A stretch of DNA of 40,000 nucleotides from Strigamia acuminata (taxonomy: Eukaryota > Arthropoda > Chilopoda > Geophilomorpha > Linotaeniidae), in contig CASHSZ010000130.1 of NCBI GenBank assembly GCA_949358305.1, forward strand, positions 1 to 40,000, written 5' to 3'. Position 1 is the first letter of the stretch. Each line of letters starts with the position of its first letter. The position numbers and the translations under genes were made by a program. Below the pieces are notes generated by a model. It was not told the origin of the DNA. It worked only from the letters and a program-made list of their open reading frames with translations, and searched no databases. This document shows positions 15,401-25,279 of this stretch, piece after piece.

Positions 15401-17554
15401 TGTCTCTCAATGTTCAGAAATAGTGTTTAAACCTTAGTAGAAGGCTCCAATGTAAGTTTTAGAAACATCCAACCAATGATTTGGGAGAATAGACTTTTGA
15501 TCTCATCACAGTTGACTTAGCACAAACACCACAAGACCAATGTCTCTGAATGTTCAGAAATAGTGTTTAAACTTTAGTAGAAGGCTCCAATGTAAGTTTT
15601 AGAAACATTCAACCGATGATTTGGGAGAATAGACTTTTGATCTCATCACAGTTGACTTAGCACAAACACCACAAGACCAATGTCTCTGAATGTTCAGAAA
15701 TAGTGTTTAAACCTTAGTAGAAGGCTCCAATGTAAGTTTTAGAAACATCCAACCAATGATTTGGGAGAATAGACTTTTGATCTCATCACAGTTGACTTAG
15801 CACAAACACCACAAGACCAATGTCTCCGAATGTTCAGAAATAGTGTTTAAACCTTAGTAGAAGCCTTCAATATAAGTTTTAGCAACACCCAAGCAATAAA
15901 TTTTGAAAAAAAAATTTTGAGCTTATTTCACATCACAGTTGACTTAGCACAAACACCACAAGACCAATGTCTCTGAATGTTCAGAAATAGTGTTTAAACC
16001 TTAGTAGAAGGCTCCAATGTAAGTTTTAGAAACATCCAACCAATGATTTGGGAGAATAGACTTTTGATCTCATCACAGTTGACTTAGCACAAACACCACA
16101 AGACCAATGTCTCTGAATGTTTAGAAATAGTGTTTAAACCTTAGTAGAAGGCTCCAATGTAAGTTTTAGAAACATCCAACCGATGATTTGGGAGAATAGA
16201 CTTTTGATCTCATCACAGTTGACTTAGCACAAACACCACAAGACCAATGTCTCTGAATGTTCAGAAATAGTGTTTAAACCTTAGTAGAAGGCTCCAATGT
16301 AAGTTTTAGAAACATCCAACCGATGATTTGGGAGAATAGACTTTTGATCTCATCACAGTTGACTTAGCACAAACACCACAAGTCCAATGTCTCTGAATGT
16401 TCAGAAATAGTGTTTAAACCTTAGTAGAAGCCTTCAATATAAGTTTTAGCAACACCCAAGCAATAAATTTTGAAAAAAAAATTTTGAGCTCATTTCACAT
16501 CGCAGTTGACTTAGCACAAACACCACAAGACCAATGTCTCCGAATGTTCAGAAATAGTGTTTAAACCTTAGTAGAAGCCTTCAATATAAGTTTTAGCAAC
16601 ACCCAAGCAATAAATTTTGAAAAAAAAATTTTGAGCTTATTTCACATCACAGTTGACTTAGCACAAACACCACAAGACCAATGTCTCTGAATGTTCAGAA
16701 ATAGTGTTTAAACCTTAGTAGAAGGCTCCAATGTAAGTTTTAGAAACATCCAACCAATGATTTGGGAGAATAGACTTTTGATCTCATCACAGTTGACTTA
16801 GCACAAACACCACAAGACCAATGTCTCTGAATGTTTAGAAATAGTGTTTAAACCTTAGTAGAAGGCTCCAATGTAAGTTTTAGAAACATCCAACCGATGA
16901 TTTGGGAGAATAGACTTTTGATCTCATCACAGTTGACTTAGCACAAACACCACAAGACCAATGTCTCTGAATGTTCAGAAATAGTGTTTAAACTTTAGTA
17001 GAAGGCTCCAATGTAAGTTTTAGAAATATTCAACCGATGATTTGGGAGAATAGACTTTTGATCTCATCACAGTTGACTTAGCACAAACACCACAAGACCA
17101 ATGTCTCTGAATGTTCAGAAATAGTGTTTAAACCTTAGTAGAAGGCTCCAATGTAAGTTTTAGAAACATCCAACCAATGATTTGGGAGAATAGACTTTTG
17201 ATCTCATCACAGTTGACTTAGCACAAACACCACAAGACCAATGTCTCTGAATGTTTAGAAATAGTGTTTAAACCTTAGTAGAAGGCTCCAATGTAAGTTT
17301 TAGAAACATCCAACCGATGATTTGGGAGAATAGACTTTTGATCTCATCACAGTTGACTTAGCACAAACACCACAAGACCAATGTCTCTGAATGTTCAGAA
17401 ATAGTGTTTAAACTTTAGTAGAAGGCTCCAATGTAAGTTTTAGAAACATCCAACCAATGATTTGGGAGAATAGACTTTTGATCTCATCACAGTTGACTTA
17501 GCACAAACACCACAAGACCAATGTCTCTGAATGTTTAGAAATAGTGTTTAACCT
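426..17554. repeat. Satellite array, 140/147-bp monomers
   Basis: Head-to-tail array with first monomer at 426 (ATGTCTCTGAATGTT...) and the last, truncated, at 17521. The span of 17095 bp between these starts equals 99 monomers of 140 bp, 22 of 147 bp, and one inserted base near 2686. The 140-bp monomers fall into subtypes marked by TTTAG/TTCAG, AAACCT/AAACTT/TCAACTT and CCGATG/CCAATG. Three of these recur in order as a 420-bp trimer, as in the first nine monomers. The 147-bp type (for example 1686-1832) replaces one half of the monomer with an A/T-rich segment carrying an A9 run. Stops fall in all frames, so it is non-coding. Array size, monomer length and higher-order structure resemble centromeric or pericentromeric satellites; that role is an inference. 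Confidence 0.97.
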
Positions 17555-17912
17555 TTTCGCGGATTGGCTTCCGTGAAATCCGCATTTCGGGGGCGACTAT
17601 TCTGGGGATTCCGGGTGGACCAAACTCTTCCGGAAAACGTCCGGGGTGGTGTTGGGAGTGTCAATAGACTGTTTTGTGTCAAGGTTGTCAATTTTCATGT
17701 GAGTATTGGAAGGTTCATTTCTGCACATTCTCATGTATTTTTTTTCACAGGAGCGACAAGGAGCGATGAAGCGGGATCGAGCGAGAGTGGGTAAAATAAA
17801 CTGGTTTACGTCTCCAATGCGCGTTCAAGATGGAATACGAACTCGGAATCGACTCCAACACGCGTTCGCGTGACATACGGACGCATTCACGACCCAGATC
17901 AAAAAATGATCT
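17555..17912 (+). other. Unique spacer; weak two-exon candidate
   Basis: Non-repetitive stretch between the satellite and the 56-bp array. A consensus-like donor (GTGAGT at 17699) and a pyrimidine-rich acceptor (TTTTTTTTCACAG ending at 17750) would define a 52-bp intron. The frame open from 17564 (no ATG; upstream stop at 17549) to 17698 would continue from 17751 to a TGA at 17873-17875. The protein is not recognised and no start codon is visible, so this may be chance or a fragment. A perfect 6-bp hairpin (CACGCG/CGCGTG) lies at 17859-17872. Confidence 0.12.
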
Positions 17913-18433
17913 CGTATTCGACTCGTTTTCGAGTCGAATGCGAATTTTGCCCTTCTTCAACGCGAAATCGTATTCGACTCGTTTTCGAGTCGAATGCGAA
18001 TTTTGCCCTTCTTCAACGCGAAATCGTATTCGACTCGTTTTCGAGTCGAATACGAGTTTTGCCCTTCTTCAACGAGAAATCGTATTCGACTCGTTTTCGA
18101 GTCGAGTACGAGTTTTGCCCTTCTTCAACGCGAAATCGTATTCGACTCGTTTTCGAGTCGAATACGAGTTTTGCCCTTCTTCAACGAGAAATCGTATTCG
18201 ACTCGTTTTCGAGTCGAGTACGAGTTTTGCCCTTCTTCAACGCGAAATCGTATTCGACTCGTTTTCGAGTCGAATGCGAATTTTGCCCTTCTTCAACGCG
18301 AAATCGTATTCGACTCGTTTTCGAGTCGAATGCGAATTTTGCCCTTCTTCAACGCGAAATCGTATTCGACTCGTTTTCGAGTCGAATACGAGTTTTGCCC
18401 TTCTTCAACGAGAAATCGTATTCGACTCGTTTT
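17913..18433 (+). repeat. 56-bp tandem array, left arm (outer part)
   Basis: Nine copies at exactly 56-bp spacing (17913, 17969, 18025 and so on to 18361) plus a partial tenth at 18417 that is interrupted by the copia LTR. Each unit has a perfect hairpin with 10-bp arms ATTCGACTCG and CGAGTCGAAT around TTTT, then a TTTTGCCCTTCTTCAACG segment. Variants (ATGCGAA, ATACGAG, GTACGAG; CGCGAAAT or CGAGAAAT) alternate, indicating local duplication of unit pairs. Reading frames stay open only because the unit lacks stops in several frames; 56 is not a multiple of three. Confidence 0.95.
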
Positions 18434-18903
18434 TGTTGTTTATCGATGCCAAACAGTCCTCCGTACTTGTTTTGCGCATTTCTTAATGTATTACTGCATT
18501 ATGCAGCCTAGTGTATTTATTAGGATTTATTTCATTATTTAACATTGGGCATAATGCTGCCTGCATCATGTTAGTATTAGTTTACTTTTTCCAACACCAG
18601 ATGGTGTCACTTGTATGTTTTCTCACAATCACAATGGCCGCTTGCATGCCAGCAAGCACTCATGTGTTTTCTCCACCTAAATGGACCAAATTATGTAAGC
18701 ATTTTCGTTTTTATTAAACATTTAGTTTATTTTACATTGTGTTTGCTATATATGAGCACTTTAGAGTGCAGTGACTTCATTTTCCACCATTTTCAAGCGC
18801 TGGAGGTGCGCGCACGTCATTGCGCTCATGTTAGCCGTGTTTCGGCATTTAAACTCGCTTCCACACACAGTATTTCATACTGTGAGCGCACTCCTCTGCT
18901 ACA
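18434..18903 (+). repeat. copia-1 5' LTR
   Basis: 470 bp, TG...CA ends. TATATAT at 18747-18753 is a candidate TATA box and ATTAAA at 18713-18718 a candidate poly(A) signal, placing the promoter in the 3' third of the LTR. A short hairpin (GCACT/AGTGC) follows the TATA motif. The last bases (CCTCTGCTACA) resemble the 3' end of initiator tRNA-Met. Short ORFs inside it are duplicated in the 3' LTR and are not genes. Confidence 0.95.
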
Positions 18904-18905
18904 AG

Positions 18906-18923
18906 TGGTAGCAGAGGATGGTT
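18906..18923 (+). promoter_or_regulatory. Primer-binding site for initiator tRNA-Met
   Basis: TGGTAGCAGAGGATGGTT starts 2 nt after the 5' LTR. By my recollection of the metazoan initiator tRNA-Met sequence, it is an exact 18-nt complement to the tRNA 3' end including CCA, and similarity continues with a few mismatches to about 18930. This is where minus-strand cDNA synthesis would start. It uses the mature tRNA 3' end, as in plant copia elements, not the half-tRNA priming described for Drosophila copia. Confidence 0.9.
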
Positions 18924-19775
18924 GCTATCCTTGCAGCACGCCGAAACCGCTAATTTTTATCGCCATTTTCGCGAAATTCGCGAATTTGCGATAAATTTTC
19001 TATTTGCAGATTGCGCCGATTTCCGCGACGATTTTCGTCTCTAGAACGTTCGAGACGACACGCCGACGTTCTCACGTAGTCTGCACGACCAACTCTACGA
19101 TTTTTCATTTAATTTCGTCCGAATTTCTGCGGGTTTCGCAATTTTCGAGACGAATTTCAATTTATTTTCAGATTTTCGCCGTTTTCCAACGAGATTCGAC
19201 GTTGGAAACCCGCTTTACACAGCGTGAACGACGAATTGGATATCCCGACCTCGTACACAGTGTACGGTCGTTGTATCGACGATTTTTCTCGAAGAAACGA
19301 CGATTTTCGACGATTTTCGCATTTTAAATGCGCAACAACGCCATTTTCGATTCTCGAATATTGGCGCAACGTTTCATCACACTAATTAATACTTGCCTTT
19401 CAGTTGTCGTAATTAGCTTGTTAGTATTTAAGGTCGTATTAAGTTTTTGTGGGTCCTTTAGAATAGTTTTTGCTCTTCTGTTCCAGTCGGAACTACCGCA
19501 TTAACTCATTCCTAGCCAGTGCTTACCGTGGCCAACAGGTATTCCCGCGCCTCCAGGCAGGCGAACGGACCCCTGTGTGTTGGCTGGCTAGGGTTATTTG
19601 GCAACTTCAGAAGTGGTCGCCCAATTCGATTGATATCCGCTTTGACAGTGCTCCGATTAGTGCGCCGTATTTGTGTAGTGCTACGCGATATTGTGCACCG
19701 AGACCGTCAAGTGCTCCAATTGTACCATTCTCCATCCAGTGTGTTTTGCTACGGGTTGTTTCGTAACTCCACGTC
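18924..19775 (+). other. copia-1 5' untranslated leader
   Basis: Leader from the primer-binding site to the Gag-Pol ATG. It has several short ORFs in mixed frames, none with recognisable similarity. A perfect 14-bp palindrome AAATTCGCGAATTT lies at 18974-18987, where packaging or dimerisation signals are found in other retroelements. A/T-rich words such as CGACGATTTTCG recur near 19278-19318. I see no gene here. Confidence 0.6.
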
Positions 19776-22700
19776 ATGTCAAAGTCCGCAGACGGAAATC
19801 CAGGACGACTTCCCATTCTCAGCGTAGGAAACTACGAACTATGGCAGCGCTCAATGCGCATGGTGCTGAGAAGTGAAGAATTGTGGGAACACGTAACGGA
19901 AGAAGAGGAGGAAGAATTCCTTAAAACCGCCGGAGATAAGGAGAAAAAGAAGTACAAACGTCGGAAAGCCAAAGCATTAGGCTTAATATACTGTTCTGTA
20001 AGCGAGGCGAAGAAGTCTGCGCTAGATGATTGTAAAACCCCGAAGGAAGCATGGGACATTTTAGCCAACATTTATGCGCCATCATCTCGCGCACGACAGG
20101 CAGCCATGCGCCGCGAATTTTTGAATTTGCGCCTAGAGCAGGGCGAAGATATGGCCGACTTCTTAGGACGCGTTGACTATCATGTCCGCCAAATGAAGGA
20201 TATCGGAGAGATAACTTCGCCTGATCACCACGCTTACCAATACTTGGACTTATTGCCTCGTGAATATTCACAGATTTCATTCACGACATATCACTTGCCC
20301 AAAGGAGAATTTACACCAAAGAAAGTGTCTGAACAATTGCTCGCGGAACATATGCGACTCAAAGCTATGGATTCGCGCGACATAGACAATTCTAAATCTC
20401 CACGTGCCTATGCTGGTGAAAAACAGCAACGTGGGAGAAACCGTTCTCGTCCCTCTCGACCGTTATCTTCGGTGCAGTGTTTTAATTGTCAGGAATTTGG
20501 TCATTACGCAAATAAATGTCCTTTGCCATCGCGCCGAGATGACAAAAATCAACCGACAGCTTCACTTCAAAGGAAGCCAAGAAGTTCTAGCCGCAAACGC
20601 AATAAGAACTCAAACCGTGATGATTCGAGGCCAAGGGGGAATTCCAGCGCAAGACGGGAAACGAACTTTTTCGCCAGTGCGCTTCAACCAATGCCCACAA
20701 TTCACTTCATGCAATCACATGAATGGATAGTGGATTGTGGGGCAACGGATCATGTGTGCCACGTCCAAGCTTGGTTTCAGGACTTTGTTAAAGTTGTGCC
20801 CTTTAACATAGCATTAGGTCAAGGACATTCCGAAGTTCTAGGAAAGGGCAAAGTCCAGATTATCTCCATGATCAACAACGTAGAATGTGTCGTAAATCTC
20901 CAAGATGTGTTGTATGCGCCAAAATTCGAGGCGAATTTGATTTCAGTGTCAAAAATGGACAAAACTAAACATCACATCCATATTTGGAATGGAGACGTCT
21001 ATGTCTACAAATCCGACATTAAACATCCAATGCTTCGGGCCAAAGAAAAGGGCGGCCTTTATTATGTCGACGGCTTGTGCCCACCTTCAACACTGATGTC
21101 AACAGTGGATGTACCTATTGCGCAGTCAATCGCTCCGACCCGAACATTAGTCACGACAGAAGAGGATTTCATCCAGTATCCAAGAGCAAAGAAAAAGTCG
21201 AAAAATCCTGAACTTTTTACTGATTTTCGGCTCGAATTCCCTCCTTTGCCAAATGAAATTCCTCCACCTGCACCAATCAAAGTAACCCAGTCCAAGACAC
21301 CTCCTGTACCTGTTCCTACCAATCCATTACCTCAAGTCCCATCCTTTGCCGACACATTAAAGGCAATTCCACCAACTTCCAAACCGAATCTAAAGTCGGC
21401 GAATCAAAAGAAAGTTGCAGCGCCTACGGTTAAAAAGGATGCGACTGGGATATGGCACAGCAGATTGGGTCATCTTCACACCAATGCAATGAAACTTTTG
21501 GCCGGAAATGACCAAGTTTACGGGGTCACACCGGCAGAAGTAAACAAAGAACTTTCATGTAATCATTGTCGAATTGCGAAATCAACGCGCATTTCTCACA
21601 AACCGGATGAACATCCAATTTCAACAAAGGCTTTAGATCTCCTACACATGGACGTGTGGGGAGCTTCAAGAACGACTTCCTACGGAGGCGCGCGTTATGT
21701 GTTAACGATTATCGATGACGCCACGCGCTATGCCTGGATATTTCCGATGGCCCAAAAATCCCAAGTGTTTGGACTCTTTAAGGACTATGTCACACGAATT
21801 GAACGAGTGACGGGCAAACGAGTCAAGGCCATCCGAACAGACCGAGGAGGGGAATTCTTATCAAACGAATTTGACCGCTATTTAAAAGAGACCGGAATTC
21901 AGGCCCAAAGGACCAATCCACATAGCCCCGCTATGAATGGCACAGCAGAGCGAATAAACCGCACCATGGCGGATTACACGCGTGCCATACTAGATGAAAC
22001 TGGACTTCCAAACGAACTTTGGGCGGAATTCGCAGTGACTTTCTCGTACATAAAGAACCGGTGTCCTCATTCTCGTCTCAAAAATGAGGTGCCCTATATC
22101 CTGTGGCGACGACGTGCCCTTTCGCTCAGACACCTGCGCAAGTTAGGCTCCAAGTGCTGGGTTCATCATACAGCGCCCGGCAGGGACAAATTGGATCCAC
22201 GAGCTTGGGAGGGCTATTTAGTTGGATACGCCACCACAACGCGAGGCTACCGCATCTGGAATCCAACAGATAACAAGGTTATCGAGTCCATTCACGTCAA
22301 AATAGATGAACGGCAGTCCTATAAACGCTCAAATCATTATCGAGGTCCACAGGAACCGTGGACAGGACCAGATTTGGACCAAACGCATCAAGCGTCGCAA
22401 ATTTATGAACCATTGCGCATTTCACAACCGCAAGTGAGATTTGACGACGAGTTGGAATATACCGATTGGCCCAAATTTCCGGATTCGGAAGATGAATGCG
22501 ATACAGACTATGACTCTGACGATTCAGCTCCGCCAGGCGCTCAAGCCCGGACACCACCAGGGTCTCCAATTAGGATTCCAAAACCTGTCCTATCTCCAAT
22601 AATTTCTCCAGTGATATCTCGAGTGCCAAGCCCACTTATCACACCAGGTAATACACCAACTTACACACCGCCAGGAACACCACCGGGTTCACCACCACGT

Positions 22701-24596
22701 TTTGTGAACGCTCGTCGAGGTTCTCGTGGCAATGCGCCACAAGCCCATCCAGCAGCGCACCATGGTCCACCTCCAACTGGAGCTGCAACTGCATATAAAT
22801 GGCGTTACATTGGTGGAGATACTGAGTGTAGACACTGGAAAAGGGAGGAACATTTGCGCAAAGTGCAGGAACCTGGCAAATTGAAAACAGATGTTTATTA
22901 TTTCCCAGAAGCAGGACTCAGATTACGTTCTAGAGGTGAAGTTGAGGAATTCTGTCACATGAACAATATTCCTTATGATCCTGAACTATTTTATTTTGGC
23001 AATATGGAATATGAATTGGAGGATCTTCCGCAACCACTTCCCAGAGTGCACCTTTGTCGTAGTGATCCCACTAGTTACGCAGAGGCTGTAAGATTTCCGG
23101 ATGCAACCAAATGGCAGGAAGCCATTAATGAAGAGTTAGACACTTTTGCAGAAAGAGGCGTCTATGAAGAGGTCCCAAAACCGGAAAATACAACCATATT
23201 AGGATGCAAATGGCTCTTCAAACTGAAGGAAGATGCTCTAGGCAAGCCAGCAAGATATCGCGCCAGATTAGTGGCACAGGGTTTTCGTCAGACGTTAGGA
23301 GTAGACTATGATGAGGTATTCAGCCCTGTTGTCAACTTTGTATTGATACGCCTATTCTTCTGCCTATTAGTAGTCCTCAAAGGGTGGAAGGACGCGCACT
23401 TAGATGTGAAATGCGCGTACCTATACGGCGATCTTGCGCACAAAGTATATATGCGCATTCCAGCTGGTGCAACATGTTCAAATCCAAATCACGTATGGCT
23501 CCTAATAAAATCGCTCTATGGACTCCATCAGTCCGGGCGCCAATGGTTTGAAAAACTGGATCAAACATTGCGCGATTTGGGATTTCGCAGATTACCAGGG
23601 TGCAACTGTGTGTACATATACGGAACTTCCGCCGTGATGCTAATATACGTCGATGATATAGTACTATTTCACGCGACGGATGGCATCCTGACGCAATTAA
23701 TTGCTCTTATTAGCACCAAATTCGATGTCGTGAATTTAGGACAAATTACGAAACTCTTAGGTGTAGAGTTCATCCGTACTCCCAAGGGAATCTTCATCAT
23801 CCAACGTGCATACATACAGAAGATTCTTAAGAAATTTGAAATTGTCGCCGATAAACTCATCAAGGTCCCAGTAACACCAGGAACGACGCTCGTCAAAGGG
23901 TCGAAAGAGGACTTGCCAGAATTTCCTTATCGTTCGTTAATTGGCTCTCTTCTCTTCCTCGCATCGAGGACACGACCTGATATATTATTCTCAGTGATAA
24001 TGTTATCACAGTTTAACAATTGCTATAACCACACGCACATCAAGGCACTCATGCAGGTTGTGCGCTACGTAGGCAATACTTTGGATTACGCAATTGAACT
24101 ATCAAATTGTTCCAATGGACAACTATGGGGATATACTGACGCGTCCTGGGCCACCGAAGTCAGCACTTCTTTGAGTTTCGGCGGATATATAGCCTATATT
24201 GGAAACGTCCCCATCGGATGGAGTTGTCGAAAACAGACCAGCGTGGCGTGCTCAACGATGGAGGCGGAGTTTGTCGCCCTCGTTGAGTGCGTCCGTGAGC
24301 TTTATTGGCTGGATTACGTCTACAGTTCCGTACCGATGCTGAATAGATCAACACCACCTTTAGTGTTCTCCGATGCGCTTTCTTCCATCCAATTCACATC
24401 AAATGACGTGGAGAACAGTAAAACGAAACATATCCGAGTGAAATTTCATTGGATTCGGGAATGGTACACAGCAGGTGCATTCCAATTGCGCAAAGTCCCC
24501 GGATCAATGAACGTGGCAGACATCTTTACCAAATGGTTGGGCTCATCTCAACTGCGTCTCCTGATTTCCCGGATTTTCAATTTCAACCTATCGTGA
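19776..24596 (+). CDS. Gag-Pol polyprotein of copia-1
   Basis: 1606 residues from ATG 19776 to TGA 24594-24596, with no frameshift or stop between Gag and Pol. Gag (copia UBN2-like) covers roughly residues 15-200. A CCHC zinc knuckle (CX2CX4HX4C) lies at C235-C248. The aspartic protease motif is DCGATDH at 320-326, with D320 catalytic. The integrase zinc site is H561/H566/C595/C598 and its catalytic triad D626, D689, E725 has the DX35E spacing. A proline-rich linker lies at about 918-975. RVT_2 reverse transcriptase covers about 1140-1390, with D1210 (LDVK) and YVDD at 1291-1294. RNase H has D1455, E1496 and D1533. All visible catalytic residues are present. Integrase before RT is diagnostic of Ty1/copia. 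The ATG aligns with that of the second copia element, supporting the start. Confidence 0.97.
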   Translation: MSKSADGNPGRLPILSVGNYELWQRSMRMVLRSEELWEHVTEEEEEEFLKTAGDKEKKKYKRRKAKALGLIYCSVSEAKKSALDDCKTPKEAWDILANIYAPSSRARQAAMRREFLNLRLEQGEDMADFLGRVDYHVRQMKDIGEITSPDHHAYQYLDLLPREYSQISFTTYHLPKGEFTPKKVSEQLLAEHMRLKAMDSRDIDNSKSPRAYAGEKQQRGRNRSRPSRPLSSVQCFNCQEFGHYANKCPLPSRRDDKNQPTASLQRKPRSSSRKRNKNSNRDDSRPRGNSSARRETNFFASALQPMPTIHFMQSHEWIVDCGATDHVCHVQAWFQDFVKVVPFNIALGQGHSEVLGKGKVQIISMINNVECVVNLQDVLYAPKFEANLISVSKMDKTKHHIHIWNGDVYVYKSDIKHPMLRAKEKGGLYYVDGLCPPSTLMSTVDVPIAQSIAPTRTLVTTEEDFIQYPRAKKKSKNPELFTDFRLEFPPLPNEIPPPAPIKVTQSKTPPVPVPTNPLPQVPSFADTLKAIPPTSKPNLKSANQKKVAAPTVKKDATGIWHSRLGHLHTNAMKLLAGNDQVYGVTPAEVNKELSCNHCRIAKSTRISHKPDEHPISTKALDLLHMDVWGASRTTSYGGARYVLTIIDDATRYAWIFPMAQKSQVFGLFKDYVTRIERVTGKRVKAIRTDRGGEFLSNEFDRYLKETGIQAQRTNPHSPAMNGTAERINRTMADYTRAILDETGLPNELWAEFAVTFSYIKNRCPHSRLKNEVPYILWRRRALSLRHLRKLGSKCWVHHTAPGRDKLDPRAWEGYLVGYATTTRGYRIWNPTDNKVIESIHVKIDERQSYKRSNHYRGPQEPWTGPDLDQTHQASQIYEPLRISQPQVRFDDELEYTDWPKFPDSEDECDTDYDSDDSAPPGAQARTPPGSPIRIPKPVLSPIISPVISRVPSPLITPGNTPTYTPPGTPPGSPPRFVNARRGSRGNAPQAHPAAHHGPPPTGAATAYKWRYIGGDTECRHWKREEHLRKVQEPGKLKTDVYYFPEAGLRLRSRGEVEEFCHMNNIPYDPELFYFGNMEYELEDLPQPLPRVHLCRSDPTSYAEAVRFPDATKWQEAINEELDTFAERGVYEEVPKPENTTILGCKWLFKLKEDALGKPARYRARLVAQGFRQTLGVDYDEVFSPVVNFVLIRLFFCLLVVLKGWKDAHLDVKCAYLYGDLAHKVYMRIPAGATCSNPNHVWLLIKSLYGLHQSGRQWFEKLDQTLRDLGFRRLPGCNCVYIYGTSAVMLIYVDDIVLFHATDGILTQLIALISTKFDVVNLGQITKLLGVEFIRTPKGIFIIQRAYIQKILKKFEIVADKLIKVPVTPGTTLVKGSKEDLPEFPYRSLIGSLLFLASRTRPDILFSVIMLSQFNNCYNHTHIKALMQVVRYVGNTLDYAIELSNCSNGQLWGYTDASWATEVSTSLSFGGYIAYIGNVPIGWSCRKQTSVACSTMEAEFVALVECVRELYWLDYVYSSVPMLNRSTPPLVFSDALSSIQFTSNDVENSKTKHIRVKFHWIREWYTAGAFQLRKVPGSMNVADIFTKWLGSSQLRLLISRIFNFNLS

Positions 24597-24804
24597 CATT
24601 CTTAATTTAGTTTTACCCGAATTTTGAGGATCATCGAGTTCCAGTGGGAATTTTCGGGCTTCCGTAGTGATTTATATAACAGTACCCGGCTCGATGTTCC
24701 GAATTATTATTTCCATTATTATTATTCTATGTAAAGTTACATTTAAAGTTTTTCCCTTAACTTATTCTTTATTTTTGCGGCTATTTGCCATCGAAGGGGG
24801 AAAT
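24597..24804 (+). other. copia-1 3' UTR and polypurine tract
   Basis: 208 nt between the Gag-Pol stop and the 3' LTR. The polypurine tract GAAGGGGGAAA is at 24793-24803, one base before the LTR, and would prime plus-strand DNA. The first about 75 nt closely resemble the same region of the second copia element, including a CCCGA...TCGGG pair that could form a stem. Confidence 0.85.
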
Positions 24805-25274
24805 TGTTGTTTATCGATGCCAAACAGTCCTCCGTACTTGTTTTGCGCATTTCTTAATGTATTACTGCATTATGCAGCCTAGTGTATTTATTAGGATTTA
24901 TTTCATTATTTAACATTGGGCATAATGCTGCCTGCATCATGTTAGTATTAGTTTACTTTTTCCAACACCAGATGGTGTCACTTGTATGTTTTCTCACAAT
25001 CACAATGGCCGCTTGCATGCCAGCAAGCACTCATGTGTTTTCTCCACCTAAATGGACCAAATTATGTAAGCATTTTCGTTTTTATTAAACATTTAGTTTA
25101 TTTTACATTGTGTTTGCTATATATGAGCACTTTAGAGTGCAGTGACTTCATTTTCCACCATTTTCAAGCGCTGGAGGTGCGCGCACGTCATTGCGCTCAT
25201 GTTAGCCGTGTTTCGGCATTTAAACTCGCTTCCACACACAGTATTTCATACTGTGAGCGCACTCCTCTGCTACA
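24805..25274 (+). repeat. copia-1 3' LTR
   Basis: 470 bp, apparently identical to 18434-18903, followed by the second copy of the GTTTT target duplication at 25275-25279. Confidence 0.96.
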
Positions 25275-25279
25275 GTTTT

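Larger units (their letters stand above)
18434..25274 (+). mobile_element. Complete Ty1/copia LTR retrotransposon (copia-1)
   Basis: A 6841-bp element with 470-bp LTRs (18434-18903 and 24805-25274) that look identical base for base. They begin TGTTG and end CTACA. A perfect 5-bp target duplication GTTTT lies at 18429-18433 and 25275-25279; removing the element restores an intact 56-bp repeat unit. Order: 5' LTR, primer-binding site, 872-nt leader, one Gag-Pol ORF with the copia order protease-integrase-RT-RNase H, polypurine tract, 3' LTR. Identical LTRs, intact ORF and perfect target duplication mean a very recent insertion. It may still be active, but transcription cannot be judged from sequence. 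Confidence 0.97.

Noticed and set aside
426-17554. Regularly spaced repeats as a CRISPR array
   Set aside because: Monomers are contiguous with no variable spacers, and the context is eukaryotic.
17830-18542. Three overlapping plus-strand ORFs of 182-218 codons in the 56-bp array
   Set aside because: They are the same repeat read in three frames; 56-bp periodicity and lack of stops explain them, and no start or splice context stands out.
18893-18930. tRNA-Met gene fragment
   Set aside because: Placement 2 nt after the LTR makes it the primer-binding site; the rest of a tRNA cloverleaf is absent.
18511-18994. ORFs of 68 and 127 codons in the 5' LTR (and copies at 24882-25410)
   Set aside because: They lie in LTR sequence, are duplicated in both LTRs, and have no recognisable domain.
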